Shown in pieces: positions 26,058-34,397 of a DNA stretch of 64,000 nucleotides (position 1 is the first letter of the stretch; each line of letters starts with the position of its first letter). The notes below the pieces were generated by a model. It was not told the DNA's origin. It saw nothing but the letters and a program-made list of their open reading frames with translations, and did no database searches. Made by a program: the position numbers and the translations under genes. The DNA is from Acinetobacter lwoffii (lineage in GTDB: Bacteria; Pseudomonadota; Gammaproteobacteria; Pseudomonadales; Moraxellaceae), in NCBI RefSeq assembly GCF_002321025.1, contig NZ_DCLL01000033.1, forward strand, positions 1 to 64,000. Direction: 5' to 3'.

Positions 26058-26591
26058 TTAATTGTCAGAAATCAAGGCCACTTGCTGTACATAGTTAAAC
26101 AGCTTTAATTTAGAAGCATTTACTTCCTCTTCAGGTGCTTGATTCTTTAAATCACGGTGTACCCGAAGATAATGTTGACGTAAGGTATGACGCTCTGTCG
26201 CATTATAGGTTTTGGTAAATTCATTGATGGCCGGATCTCCATCTTTGACAATTCGATCCACCCAACGCTGTAATTGAGCTGTCTTTTTAAGACCTTGTTT
26301 GGGTGTTAAATAAGACAAAATTACCGTTTCATTTTCATTACGTAATAATTTACCAATCCGTGAAAATTGACGACGACGTGCTTCATGTGAACTAATTGCC
26401 TGCACATCAAGCAAGGCATCAATCAAACGCTCATCTACGGGTAAGTTTTTAATTTGTTTAGCGCTCAGCTCTGCAAGCTGCGCACCTAAAGCAGCCATAC
26501 GCTGGACTGCTTTTTTCTGTTCGGTCTTACTTGCGCGTCCCTCTAAAGAATCAAAATCTTCTTCAGTTAAACTGTTCGGTCGACGTGCCAC
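26058..26591 (-). CDS. darP: dual-action ribosomal maturation protein DarP (YjgA, DUF615)
   Basis: A 177-aa protein of the YjgA/DUF615 family, typical length. DarP binds the late 50S precursor and helps peptidyl-transferase-centre maturation. The family signature is present in LTEEDFDSLEGRASKTEQKKA near the N-terminus, followed by LSAKQIKNLPVDERLIDALL and the ARRRQFSRIGKLLR block. It is rich in Lys/Arg and helical. It lies 2 bp after npr and ends the rapZ-npr-darP transcript. Confidence 0.9.
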   Translation of the reverse strand: MARRPNSLTEEDFDSLEGRASKTEQKKAVQRMAALGAQLAELSAKQIKNLPVDERLIDALLDVQAISSHEARRRQFSRIGKLLRNENETVILSYLTPKQGLKKTAQLQRWVDRIVKDGDPAINEFTKTYNATERHTLRQHYLRVHRDLKNQAPEEEVNASKLKLFNYVQQVALISDN

Positions 26592-26593
26592 GA

Positions 26594-26863
26594 TTAATCT
26601 GCCTCATAAAATTTTGCTGCAAATAGTGCCTGAATTTCAGATAAGGCTTTGTCCTCGTCTGCTCCTTCAATCACTAAGCGTAAAGTTGTTCCTTTGCCTG
26701 CACCAAGCATGAGCAATGACATGATATTTTTGGCATCTACCAATTTGTCAGCCTTGCCAATCTGGATACTGGAACGAAATTTGGTGGTAACTTCTATCAG
26801 TTTACCAGATGCGCGTGCATGTAAACCCAGTTTATTAATTACGTCAACTGTCGTATCAATCAT
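26594..26863 (-). CDS. npr: HPr family phosphocarrier, NPr-like
   Basis: An 89-aa HPr-fold protein. The active His15 lies in NKLGLHARASG. The regulatory Ser46 position is Asn (DAKNIMSLLML), so HPr-kinase-type control through that residue is not possible. I chose the ATG at 26863, which overlaps the rapZ stop by ATGA. The longer upstream frame would run through rapZ. Linkage to rapZ, as in the rpoN operon of enterobacteria, suggests the nitrogen-related PTS (NPr) and not sugar transport. No enzyme I or IIA is in the window. Confidence 0.88.
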   Translation of the reverse strand: MIDTTVDVINKLGLHARASGKLIEVTTKFRSSIQIGKADKLVDAKNIMSLLMLGAGKGTTLRLVIEGADEDKALSEIQALFAAKFYEAD

Positions 26864-27711
26864 GACCAGTGCTTCATTTCTCGATGGAGGACTTGAATAG
26901 ACCATTTTGCCTCAAGGGCTTTTTTTAGTCTATCCACAATATAAACAGAACGATGCTGACCACCGGTACAGCCAATCGACACGGTCATATAATGACGATG
27001 CCCTTCAGCAAAGGTCGGCAACCACTTGTCCAGAAAATGATACAGATCATTGAACATATCCTCGACCTGATCGCTCTTTTGTAAAAACGCCTGCACCGGC
27101 TGATCTAGTCCTGAAAATTTGCGCAGTTCCAGTTCCCAATGCGGATTCGGTAAATGTCGGACATCAAAGACATAATCGGCATCCAGTGGAATGCCATGCT
27201 TATAACCAAAGGATTGCAGAATCAGGATCAGGTTATCGGCCTGTCCAAGCTTGGACAACAAAGTATGTTTCAGATCATGCACGCTTTTATCGGTGGTATC
27301 GATATGCACCGTAGAACGCAACTGAATCGGCATCAACAGGATTTTTTCTTCCTGTATACACTGATTCAGGCTTTTAAAGCGTGATGCTAGAGGATGCGGC
27401 CGACGCGAAGCACTAAAGCGGGCAATCAGCTCCTGATCCTGCGTGGTCAGATAAATAATATCGACCGAACCATGCTGTTGCAGTTGCTCAAATACATGAT
27501 CAAATTCTTGTAAATCTGCCCGGGTACTGCGCACATCGACGCCCAGTGCCAGCTGTTCCAGATTATTTTCACTGTCCAGTTTTGCCACGATTTCGGGAAG
27601 CAATGCCAAAGGCAGATTATCAATACAGTAATAACCCAGATCTTCAAGCACCTGTAATGCAGATGATTTACCCGAACCAGATTGTCCTGTGACAATTAAA
27701 ATGCGCTTCAT
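26860..27711 (-). CDS. rapZ: RNase adapter protein RapZ
   Basis: A 283-aa P-loop protein of normal length. In E. coli RapZ binds the small RNA GlmZ and presents it to RNase E, controlling glucosamine-6-phosphate synthesis. Walker A is GQSGSGKS (residues 9-16), Walker B-like YCIDNLP follows, and the C-terminal RNA-binding domain has SIGCTGGQHRSV. The stop overlaps the npr start by 4 nt (translational coupling). Whether a GlmZ-type RNA exists in this organism is unknown. Confidence 0.94.
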   Translation of the reverse strand: MKRILIVTGQSGSGKSSALQVLEDLGYYCIDNLPLALLPEIVAKLDSENNLEQLALGVDVRSTRADLQEFDHVFEQLQQHGSVDIIYLTTQDQELIARFSASRRPHPLASRFKSLNQCIQEEKILLMPIQLRSTVHIDTTDKSVHDLKHTLLSKLGQADNLILILQSFGYKHGIPLDADYVFDVRHLPNPHWELELRKFSGLDQPVQAFLQKSDQVEDMFNDLYHFLDKWLPTFAEGHRHYMTVSIGCTGGQHRSVYIVDRLKKALEAKWSIQVLHREMKHWS

Positions 27712-27729
27712 GCATGCTACCCTTTCATC

Positions 27730-28578
27730 TTAGCCGGCAGTGTATTTAACCTGCAGGTTATCGATCAGACGTGTATTCCCCAGCTTTGCTGCTATAAATA
27801 ACACAAGATCTTGATTAAACGTATGAATTTTTTGTAATTCTGGAGTGCGGACTTCAACATAATCCACCACAAACCCGGCATCGGTTAAAGTCTGGCGAAT
27901 CTCCGCCAATACCGTATCCAGCTCCACGCCTGCATGTAATTGCTGTTCAGCTTTTTGCAAGCTTTGATAAATGACCGGTGCGATTGCACGATGCTCTTCG
28001 CTTAAATAACCATTGCGCGAACTTAAAGCCAGGCCATCTTCTGCACGGGCAATCGGCACACCAATCACTTCCAGTGGAATATTCAGGTCTTGTACAAACT
28101 GACGAATCACCGCCAATTGCTGATAATCTTTCTGGCCAAAGAAGGCGTAATTCGGCTGTACGATATTAAACAATTTAGTCACCACCACCGCCACGCCATC
28201 AAAATGGCCAGGACGCTGCAAACCGCATAAATCATTGGTAATGTCAGAAACACTAATATTGGTCAGACGCGGTTTTTTACCATACATTTGCTCAACCGTC
28301 GGCGCAAACACGATGTCACAACCAACTTCTGCCAAAAGCTGCTGGTCCTGCTCAAGCGTGCGCGGATAGCTGTCAAAATCTTCATTGGGTCCAAACTGGA
28401 TTGGATTGACAAAAATACTGACCACCACTACATCACACAACTTACGCGCTTCACGCACCAGATTTAAATGTCCCTGATGCAGATTGCCCATAGTCGGTAC
28501 AAAACCGATAATCTTGCGATTGGTACGCGCCGGATTTAATGATGCCGCTAAGCCCTGAATGGTGGTTTCTGTTTTCAT
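27730..28578 (-). CDS. panC: pantothenate synthetase
   Basis: A 282-aa enzyme joining pantoate and beta-alanine with ATP, the last step of vitamin B5 synthesis. Family motifs are FVPTMGNLHQGHLNLV (HxGH-like ATP site), GPNEDFDSYPRTLEQD, FGQKDYQQL and SSRNGYLS. I chose the ATG at 28578, which gives MKTETTIQG. It lies 1 bp past the panB stop, and a longer frame would run into panB. It is co-transcribed with panB. Confidence 0.95.
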   Translation of the reverse strand: MKTETTIQGLAASLNPARTNRKIIGFVPTMGNLHQGHLNLVREARKLCDVVVVSIFVNPIQFGPNEDFDSYPRTLEQDQQLLAEVGCDIVFAPTVEQMYGKKPRLTNISVSDITNDLCGLQRPGHFDGVAVVVTKLFNIVQPNYAFFGQKDYQQLAVIRQFVQDLNIPLEVIGVPIARAEDGLALSSRNGYLSEEHRAIAPVIYQSLQKAEQQLHAGVELDTVLAEIRQTLTDAGFVVDYVEVRTPELQKIHTFNQDLVLFIAAKLGNTRLIDNLQVKYTAG

Positions 28579-28579
28579 C

Positions 28580-29389
28580 TTACAATTCAACCTGAAAAGT
28601 TTGTTCTGGTGCCGGGAAAGATCCATCTAAAACTGCAGCATGGTAGGCTTTAAAAGCATCTAGAATGGCGGTCGCACCCGATTGTTCTTGCATAAAATTA
28701 CGTACAAATTTTGCAGTGTGGCCAAAGGTCAGGCCTAACATATCCTGAACCACTAATACTTGTCCGTCAGTGGCTGCACCCGCGCCAATGCCAATCACCG
28801 GAATCTGCGGAAACAGTTCGGTGATTTCCTGGCCAAGCTGTGCCGGTACGCATTCAAGTAGCAATAGTGCAGCTCCCGCCTCTACCACTGCCTTACAATC
28901 TGCAATGAGCTGGTCAGCCGCTTCACGGGTACGGGCTTGTAGTTTATAACCGCCAAAGACATGTACCGACTGCGGAGTAAGACCCAAATGCACACACACT
29001 GGAATACCGTTACGTGTCAGCACTTGCACGGTTTCTGCCAACCATGCGCCGCCTTCCATTTTCACCATTTGTGCGCCAGCCTGCATCACGGTTTTCGAAC
29101 TTTGCAAGGCATCATTCAAAGTGGCATAACTCATAAATGGCAAGTCAGTCATGATAAAAGCATGCTGGTTACCACGGCGTACCGCAGCAGTATGATAAGC
29201 CATATCTGCAACCGTGACCGGCAAAGTCGAATCACGGCCCTGAATTGACATTCCCAAAGAATCGCCAATTAAAATACTGTCCACTTCGGCAATTTCCATG
29301 GCTTTGGCCATACTGGCATCATAGCAAGTCAGACATGAAAATTTGCGTCCATCTGCTTTAAAGCGTCTTAAATCACTCAGACTGACCAT
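28580..29389 (-). CDS. panB: 3-methyl-2-oxobutanoate hydroxymethyltransferase
   Basis: A 269-aa TIM-barrel enzyme that adds a hydroxymethyl group from methylene-THF to ketoisovalerate, the first committed step to pantothenate. Conserved blocks are SCLTCYDASMAKAM, ILIGDSLGM (metal Asp), VKMEGGAWL, HLGLTPQSVH and IGIGAGAATDGQVLV. It forms an operon with panC. The keto acid it uses comes from the ilv genes further right. Confidence 0.95.
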   Translation of the reverse strand: MVSLSDLRRFKADGRKFSCLTCYDASMAKAMEIAEVDSILIGDSLGMSIQGRDSTLPVTVADMAYHTAAVRRGNQHAFIMTDLPFMSYATLNDALQSSKTVMQAGAQMVKMEGGAWLAETVQVLTRNGIPVCVHLGLTPQSVHVFGGYKLQARTREAADQLIADCKAVVEAGAALLLLECVPAQLGQEITELFPQIPVIGIGAGAATDGQVLVVQDMLGLTFGHTAKFVRNFMQEQSGATAILDAFKAYHAAVLDGSFPAPEQTFQVEL

Positions 29390-29442
29390 GAAAATGTTCC
29401 TCTCTACTTGAAAGTTCTGTCGAAACTACCATCACTTAAAAA

Positions 29443-29928
29443 TTAAATATTTGCCCAGTTGCTGTCGTCGAGTACCGCGAGGGTCGACTGTGTGACGATG
29501 TCTAGGTCTTTTAATCTGTGTCCATGAACCTGTATTTTAGGATCAATATCCAGAAGTGGAATCAGGACAAAATCACGCTCTAATACCCCAACATGCGGCA
29601 CAGTTAAGCGTTCATTTTGAATCTGCTCATTGCCGTAGAGCAGCAAGTCCAGATCCAGTGTACGTTCGCCCCAATGACGTAAACGTACCCGACCTGCGTC
29701 CTGCTCAAAGGCTTGCAGACGATCCAGCAAGCTTAAAGCTGCCAGATCAGTATTTAACTGCACCACTGCATTCAGATAGTTTGGCTGATCCTGTGGTCCC
29801 ATCGGTGGACTTTGATACAGATGCGAAGTTTTCACCTGCCCCAAGGTCGCCAGTTTCTGTACAGCTTCTGCCAGAATCTGGCGTGAATCGCCCAGGTTAC
29901 TGCCCAGGCCAATATACGTCACGATCAT
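29443..29928 (-). CDS. folK: 2-amino-4-hydroxy-6-hydroxymethyldihydropteridine pyrophosphokinase
   Basis: A 161-aa HPPK that pyrophosphorylates hydroxymethyldihydropterin in folate synthesis. Motifs are YIGLGSNLGDSR at the start, YQSPPMGPQDQPNYLNAVVQL, and RHWGERTLDLDLLLYGN with the metal-binding Asp pair, then VPHVGVLERDFVLIPL. Its start overlaps the pcnB stop by 4 nt, indicating coupling. panB follows after 53 bp, so one transcript pcnB-folK-panB-panC is likely. Confidence 0.95.
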   Translation of the reverse strand: MIVTYIGLGSNLGDSRQILAEAVQKLATLGQVKTSHLYQSPPMGPQDQPNYLNAVVQLNTDLAALSLLDRLQAFEQDAGRVRLRHWGERTLDLDLLLYGNEQIQNERLTVPHVGVLERDFVLIPLLDIDPKIQVHGHRLKDLDIVTQSTLAVLDDSNWANI

Positions 29929-31397
29929 TGTGTTGGCCCAAATACCACCTGGCTCAGATCACGTTTTACCCGCTTACGTTTCATAATCGGATGATCTGCA
30001 CCAATTTCCCCGCTGGCACTGGCTGCTACATGCGACAGAGGTTTCACCTTGTCTTCAAACTTGGCTTTGCGCACTCGACGATTGCGTGGTTCAGGCTCAT
30101 TCACTAACGGCTCAATCTCGGTGAGATCTTGCTGCTGGGTCAGTTTCTGTTCCAAATGCTCTTCTTGACTCGCCTTGCGACGGCTCTTGGCACGCTGACG
30201 GTTATACTGGCTAATGGCCCGTTCTTTCTCGTCACCGCTCATTTGTTGGTAAGCATCCCACCAGCTGCCCATGCCTTGTGCAGTTGCATCGCCTGATTTT
30301 TCACGCAACAGCAAAAAGTCAAAGCCAGCACGGAAACGCGCATGGCTGGACAAAGCTTCGATTTGCTGTGGTTTTGGATTCAGCAAACGGGTCTGCATTT
30401 CCCAGACTTCACGAATAAAGGTTTCCGCAAAGCGTGGAATAATGGTGCGAGTCGCCTGACGTTTTAATACGTCGAGCCCAGCTTGGGCACGGGCTTCGGC
30501 CGCTACCACACCTTTATTCAGATAGAATTCACAACGCTCAAGGAACGGCTGCCATAACAATACCGCATAGAAAAATGCAGGGTTGATGGTCTTGCCGATA
30601 GAAATACGCTGATCGGTATTTTTCGCAGCACGTTCCATAAACGGCGTAATTTCAGGCTTGATATCTGCAAATAACTGCTGCCAGATCCCGAAATCGATCA
30701 GCATTGGCAAGACACGATTTAGGTGTCCCATGGTGAACAGTTTCTGTGATTCATCATAAAGTCGATGTGGAGAAACATCACGCAGTAACTGGGTCATTTC
30801 CGGCGTAAAGACATCCAGAATCGCCTCATCAATATTAAAGTTCAGCTTGGCCGCAAAACGTAAGGTTCGCAGCATCCGCACCGGATCTTCTTCAAATCTT
30901 AAAGTCGGATCACCCAGTAAGCGTAAGGTTTTGCTGTGAATATCATCGACCGCATTGCAGAAATCCAGCACAATGCCTTTACGCGGCTGGTAGTACATTG
31001 CATTGATGGAGAAATCACGACGGGCAAAATCCTGCTCGATGCTGCCCCAGTTATTATCACGCAGAATCATCCCCGCGGCCGAGGTCACTGCTTTTTTTGG
31101 TGGTGCACGGAAGGTTGCCACTTCAACCAGTTCCCGCCCTGAATAGACATGCGCTAGTTCGAAACGTCGTCCGATAATCCGACAACGTCGTCCGAAAACT
31201 TCCTTGACCTGAGCCGGGGTTGCATTGGTGACTGCATCGAAATCTTTAGGATTCAAACCTAACATCAGATCTCGAACACCACCACCCACGATATAAGCTT
31301 CATAGCCTGCCTTGTTTAAGGCATCAATCACATCGAGAATATAAGAAGGTAATTGAGCGGTTGATAAACCACATTTTGACGCGCGCAAAGTTTGCAA
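29925..31397 (-). CDS. pcnB: poly(A) polymerase I
   Basis: A 490-aa nucleotidyltransferase of the PcnB type that adds 3' poly(A) tails promoting RNA decay. The head motif AYIVGGGVRDLMLGLNPKDFDAVTNATP is present, then RRDFSINAMYY and RFEEDPVRMLRTLRFAAKL. The C-terminal 90 residues are highly basic (RQRAKSRRKAS, RKAKFEDKVK), as is usual in PcnB and not in CCA-adding enzymes. The start is TTG at 31397, supported by AGGAGA at 31407-31412 with 9-nt spacing; no upstream ATG fits. Confidence 0.93.
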   Translation of the reverse strand: MQTLRASKCGLSTAQLPSYILDVIDALNKAGYEAYIVGGGVRDLMLGLNPKDFDAVTNATPAQVKEVFGRRCRIIGRRFELAHVYSGRELVEVATFRAPPKKAVTSAAGMILRDNNWGSIEQDFARRDFSINAMYYQPRKGIVLDFCNAVDDIHSKTLRLLGDPTLRFEEDPVRMLRTLRFAAKLNFNIDEAILDVFTPEMTQLLRDVSPHRLYDESQKLFTMGHLNRVLPMLIDFGIWQQLFADIKPEITPFMERAAKNTDQRISIGKTINPAFFYAVLLWQPFLERCEFYLNKGVVAAEARAQAGLDVLKRQATRTIIPRFAETFIREVWEMQTRLLNPKPQQIEALSSHARFRAGFDFLLLREKSGDATAQGMGSWWDAYQQMSGDEKERAISQYNRQRAKSRRKASQEEHLEQKLTQQQDLTEIEPLVNEPEPRNRRVRKAKFEDKVKPLSHVAASASGEIGADHPIMKRKRVKRDLSQVVFGPTQ

Positions 31398-31533
31398 AAG
31401 ACGCTGTCTCCTACGTCTGAACGTAAAATTCTAAGATGACGCTAATCATATCGCTTACACGCCTAAAGGGCAATTTGATTATGTCAATCCTGCGAGTCAA
31501 ATCAATCAGCTAGTCATGATCCATGCTGTCGCC

Positions 31534-31956
31534 TTACAAGGCCAGTCTGGCCTTGTTTTTGGCAAATAATGCCGGCCCAATACCTTTGACTAGCTGGATC
31601 TCTTCAATGCTTTTGAATTTTCCGTTTTTTTGCCGATGTTCAATAATCGCTTCGGCCTTCTTTTGACCAATGCCATTCAGTTGTTGTAATTGCTCCACAG
31701 TTGCATTATTTAAACTGATTTTATCAGCAGTGGAAGATGCCGATAATGCAGGCTTCGCCAGATAGTGATTGCTTTCTGATGAAACCGTAGTGGCAGCTTT
31801 TTTCTTTAGGCGGGCATCATGTTGCTGTTGCTGGGTCTTCCATTCCATATAATCGGTCGCAGTCGCATGCGCTGTTCCGATAGAAATAAAGCCCAACCAG
31901 CAACTCAGAAGAAGATTAATCCACGTCGGACCGATTCGATAAGGTATTTTTTTCAT
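31534..31956 (-). CDS. ComEA-like helix-hairpin-helix protein
   Basis: A 140-aa exported protein. A signal peptide (about residues 1-31, ending THA) is followed by a Gln-rich linker and a C-terminal double helix-hairpin-helix domain (LNNATVEQLQQLNGIGQKKAEAII, then IEEIQLVKGIGPALF). This is the ComEA layout. ComEA binds incoming DNA in the periplasm during natural transformation, a known trait of Acinetobacter. Its start lies 41 bp inside the mazG 3' end in another frame. Confidence 0.8.
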   Translation of the reverse strand: MKKIPYRIGPTWINLLLSCWLGFISIGTAHATATDYMEWKTQQQQHDARLKKKAATTVSSESNHYLAKPALSASSTADKISLNNATVEQLQQLNGIGQKKAEAIIEHRQKNGKFKSIEEIQLVKGIGPALFAKNKARLAL

Positions 31957-32728
31957 GTGCTGCTCTTTGTTTTAATTCTAATTTAGCCTGTTCCCACAGC
32001 TGATCAAGTTCAGTTAGTGACAGCTTTTCCAAGTCTAATTGTTGTCGTTCTGCCTGATCTTCCATCAAGGCAAAGCGGGTCCGAAATTTATGGATCGTAC
32101 CCAATAATGCCATCTCGCTGGAGATGCCAAGTTTACGTCCAACATTGACCAGAGAAAATAAGCAGTCGCCAAATTCTTCCTGTATTTCATCGGAATTTTG
32201 TCCGGCTACCGCTTCTTTTAATTCAGCCAGTTCTTCTTCCAGCTTGGCATAAGCACCCGCCATGTCCGGAAAATCAAAACCGATTTTGGCGACATTTTTT
32301 TGAATTTCATCGGCCTGCACCAAAGCCGGTGCATGTTTAATATCATCCAGACGTGAACGCGGCTTGCCCTGCTTTTCTTGCTGTTTCATTTCTTTCCATA
32401 GCTCAGACACATCTTCCGGACTCATTTTTGCAAATTGTTCAGCCTGAAATACATGCGGATGACGGCGAACCAGTTTATCGGTAATGGCCTGAACCACATC
32501 CTGAAAATCGAAAGCCCCCTGCTCGCTATACATTTGCGACTGGAACACTACCTGTAACAGCAAATCACCCAGCTCATCGCGGACATCGTCGACTTTTCCA
32601 GAGCGGACTGCCGCTTCGACTTCGTAAGCTTCCTCAATGGCATATTTGGTCAGAGATTCGGGGGTCTGTTGCTGATCCCATGGACATTTTTCACGTAATT
32701 CGCGCATGACCTGGAGTAATTGTTCCAT
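31916..32728 (-). CDS. mazG: nucleoside triphosphate pyrophosphohydrolase
   Basis: A 270-aa MazG with two tandem domains. It hydrolyses NTPs to NMP and PPi and cleans non-canonical nucleotides. The first domain shows CPWDQQQTPESL, then EEAYEVEAAV and DELGDLLLQVVF; the second shows EEELAELKEAV and EEFGDCLFSLVNV. I chose the ATG at 32728 (MEQLLQVMRELR); the longer frame adds KKKRFLN with no family support. The 3' end overlaps the comEA-like gene. Confidence 0.93.
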   Translation of the reverse strand: MEQLLQVMRELREKCPWDQQQTPESLTKYAIEEAYEVEAAVRSGKVDDVRDELGDLLLQVVFQSQMYSEQGAFDFQDVVQAITDKLVRRHPHVFQAEQFAKMSPEDVSELWKEMKQQEKQGKPRSRLDDIKHAPALVQADEIQKNVAKIGFDFPDMAGAYAKLEEELAELKEAVAGQNSDEIQEEFGDCLFSLVNVGRKLGISSEMALLGTIHKFRTRFALMEDQAERQQLDLEKLSLTELDQLWEQAKLELKQRAAHEKNTLSNRSDVD

Positions 32729-32820
32729 GTTTAAAAACCTCTTTTTTTTTACCAAATAGTCGCGTCAATCTGCCAGTTTCTTGTTATGCTCAAAAAAAAG
32801 ACAATAAGGAGATCAGGCAC

Positions 32821-33591
32821 ATGCACAGTATATTGATTAGCGGTGCAGCACAAGGAATTGGTGCCGCGACGGCCGCCCTATTTTACCAGCACGGCTACAA
32901 GGTAGGCATTTATGATGTTCAGGTGGAGCAGGCAGAACAACTGGCCCAGCAACTGGGCGAACATGCCAAAGCCGGTTTTCTCGATGTGGCTGACTATACT
33001 TCCTGGAAAACAGCTTTAGCCGAATTTTCAGCTTGGGCAGGTGAAATCAATATTCTGGTCAATAATGCCGGGATTTTATATTCAGGCCCTTTTGAAGAAA
33101 CTGATATTACGGCACATCATCGGACTCTGGATATTAATGTTAAAGGAGTCATGAACGGCTGTCATGCCGCTTTCCCTTATTTAAAAGAGTCTGCATTTGC
33201 CCGCATCATTAATCTATCTTCAGCTTCGGCGATTTATGGCCAGGCCGATTTAAGCAGTTATTCCACCAGCAAGTTTGCAGTGCGTGGCCTGACTGAAAGT
33301 CTGGATATTGAGTGGCAACCCTATGGGATTCGAGTCTTGGATGTCATGCCACTTTTCGTTAATACGGCCATGGTCAAAGATATGCAGTCAGAAAGTATTA
33401 AAAAAATGGGCGTGCATTTAAAAGCAGAAGATGTTGCACGAGATATTCTGAAACTGGCACAGCTCAAAGATTCAATATGGCAGGCAACGCATCATCCGGT
33501 CGGATTCAAAAGCCAGTTTTTATTTCATTTATCGCGGATGAGTCCACAATTTGTGAATCGGCTGAGTAATCTGATCATTTCTAGAAAATAA
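32821..33591 (+). CDS. short-chain dehydrogenase/reductase
   Basis: A 256-aa classical SDR. The cofactor site is SGAAQGIGAATAALF (GxxxGxG), the NNAG motif is present (LVNNAGILYSG), and the catalytic set is Ser in LSSASAIYG with YSTSKFAVRG (YxxxK). Asp in YDVQVEQ after the second strand suggests NAD(H) preference; this is an inference. The start has an AGGAGATCAG ribosome binding site about 7 nt upstream. It is divergent from mazG. Substrate unknown. Confidence 0.88.
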   Translation: MHSILISGAAQGIGAATAALFYQHGYKVGIYDVQVEQAEQLAQQLGEHAKAGFLDVADYTSWKTALAEFSAWAGEINILVNNAGILYSGPFEETDITAHHRTLDINVKGVMNGCHAAFPYLKESAFARIINLSSASAIYGQADLSSYSTSKFAVRGLTESLDIEWQPYGIRVLDVMPLFVNTAMVKDMQSESIKKMGVHLKAEDVARDILKLAQLKDSIWQATHHPVGFKSQFLFHLSRMSPQFVNRLSNLIISRK

Positions 33592-33614
33592 AAAATATTT
33601 GGGTTGATTCTGTT

Positions 33615-34259
33615 TTAGACAGTGTGATGAATCTGGATCACAGGAAATCTCAATCCCTTGCAGGAATCCTCACTTTGCCAGGCCACGGTGAGCATGCAGC
33701 CAGTAAGCGTATAATTTTGATAGGCATAGACGCCAATCTCTGGGTGTTCGCAGCGCCCGCCATTTTGCTCAGGATGAAGATTAGTATTCAGTTCATTCAG
33801 GTTGATCCGGATTCCCAAGCCTGATGCCTTTAACACCGCCTCTTTGGTGGTCCAGACTTTAAACCAGTATTCGGGATCATAAGCCAGCATTTTCCAATAT
33901 TTTAATTCTTCGGGATGAAAGGCATGTTGTGCCAAGGCTTCAAAACGGACTTTACGATTCAGTTCTTCAATATCAATTCCTAAATTCTGAACTTGCTTGC
34001 TCGTGGCCAAGGCGTAGAAATTTTGACTATGACTATGATTAAAACTGAAATCCGGATAGTCATTTAAATAAGGCTTGCCGAAATTCGTCCGCACCACCTG
34101 TTGATCGCTAACTGGCAATTCAAAAGATTGGGATAAAAGCTGATTACGCAAACACGCCACTTCGCGTTTCCGTTCGGCAACCTGGGTTTTGCGGTCTGAC
34201 AACGAATGACAAGTCAGATCAGAAAGTTGATGCAGATGAATTTGAATCAGCCGAGCCAC
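33615..34259 (-). CDS. 4'-phosphopantetheinyl transferase (Sfp type)
   Basis: A 214-aa PPTase that moves the phosphopantetheine arm from CoA to carrier proteins. Motifs are FSFNHSHSQNFY (P2-like), LGIDIEELNRK with the metal Asp and Glu, and WFKVWTTKEAVLKASGLGI (WxxKEAxxK). The Sfp type usually serves fatty-acid, siderophore or polyketide carriers. No NRPS or PKS gene is in the window, so its client is unknown. It is convergent with the SDR gene (23 bp between stops). Confidence 0.87.
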   Translation of the reverse strand: MARLIQIHLHQLSDLTCHSLSDRKTQVAERKREVACLRNQLLSQSFELPVSDQQVVRTNFGKPYLNDYPDFSFNHSHSQNFYALATSKQVQNLGIDIEELNRKVRFEALAQHAFHPEELKYWKMLAYDPEYWFKVWTTKEAVLKASGLGIRINLNELNTNLHPEQNGGRCEHPEIGVYAYQNYTLTGCMLTVAWQSEDSCKGLRFPVIQIHHTV

Positions 34260-34346
34260 GTGAATCCATTAAAAAGATATCAATTGATTTGAGTGTAAAA
34301 GAATTCACACTTTTATTGGGAGAGAAATTCATTATTTTCTCAAAAC

Positions 34347-34373
34347 AAAAAGCCCGCTTTACGCAGGCTTTTT
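34347..34373 (-). terminator. terminator of der
   Basis: AAAAAGCC and GGCTTTTT pair around an inner GC-TTTAC-GC, with A- and T-runs on both sides. It lies 24 bp after the der stop and could also end transcription from the opposite strand. Confidence 0.75.
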
Positions 34374-34397
34374 ATCCGAAAAATTTAAACTATAGAA

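Noticed and set aside
31398..31533. Gap between the comEA-like gene and pcnB considered for a small RNA or tRNA
   Set aside because: No cloverleaf or strong hairpin is visible; it contains the pcnB ribosome binding site and little else.
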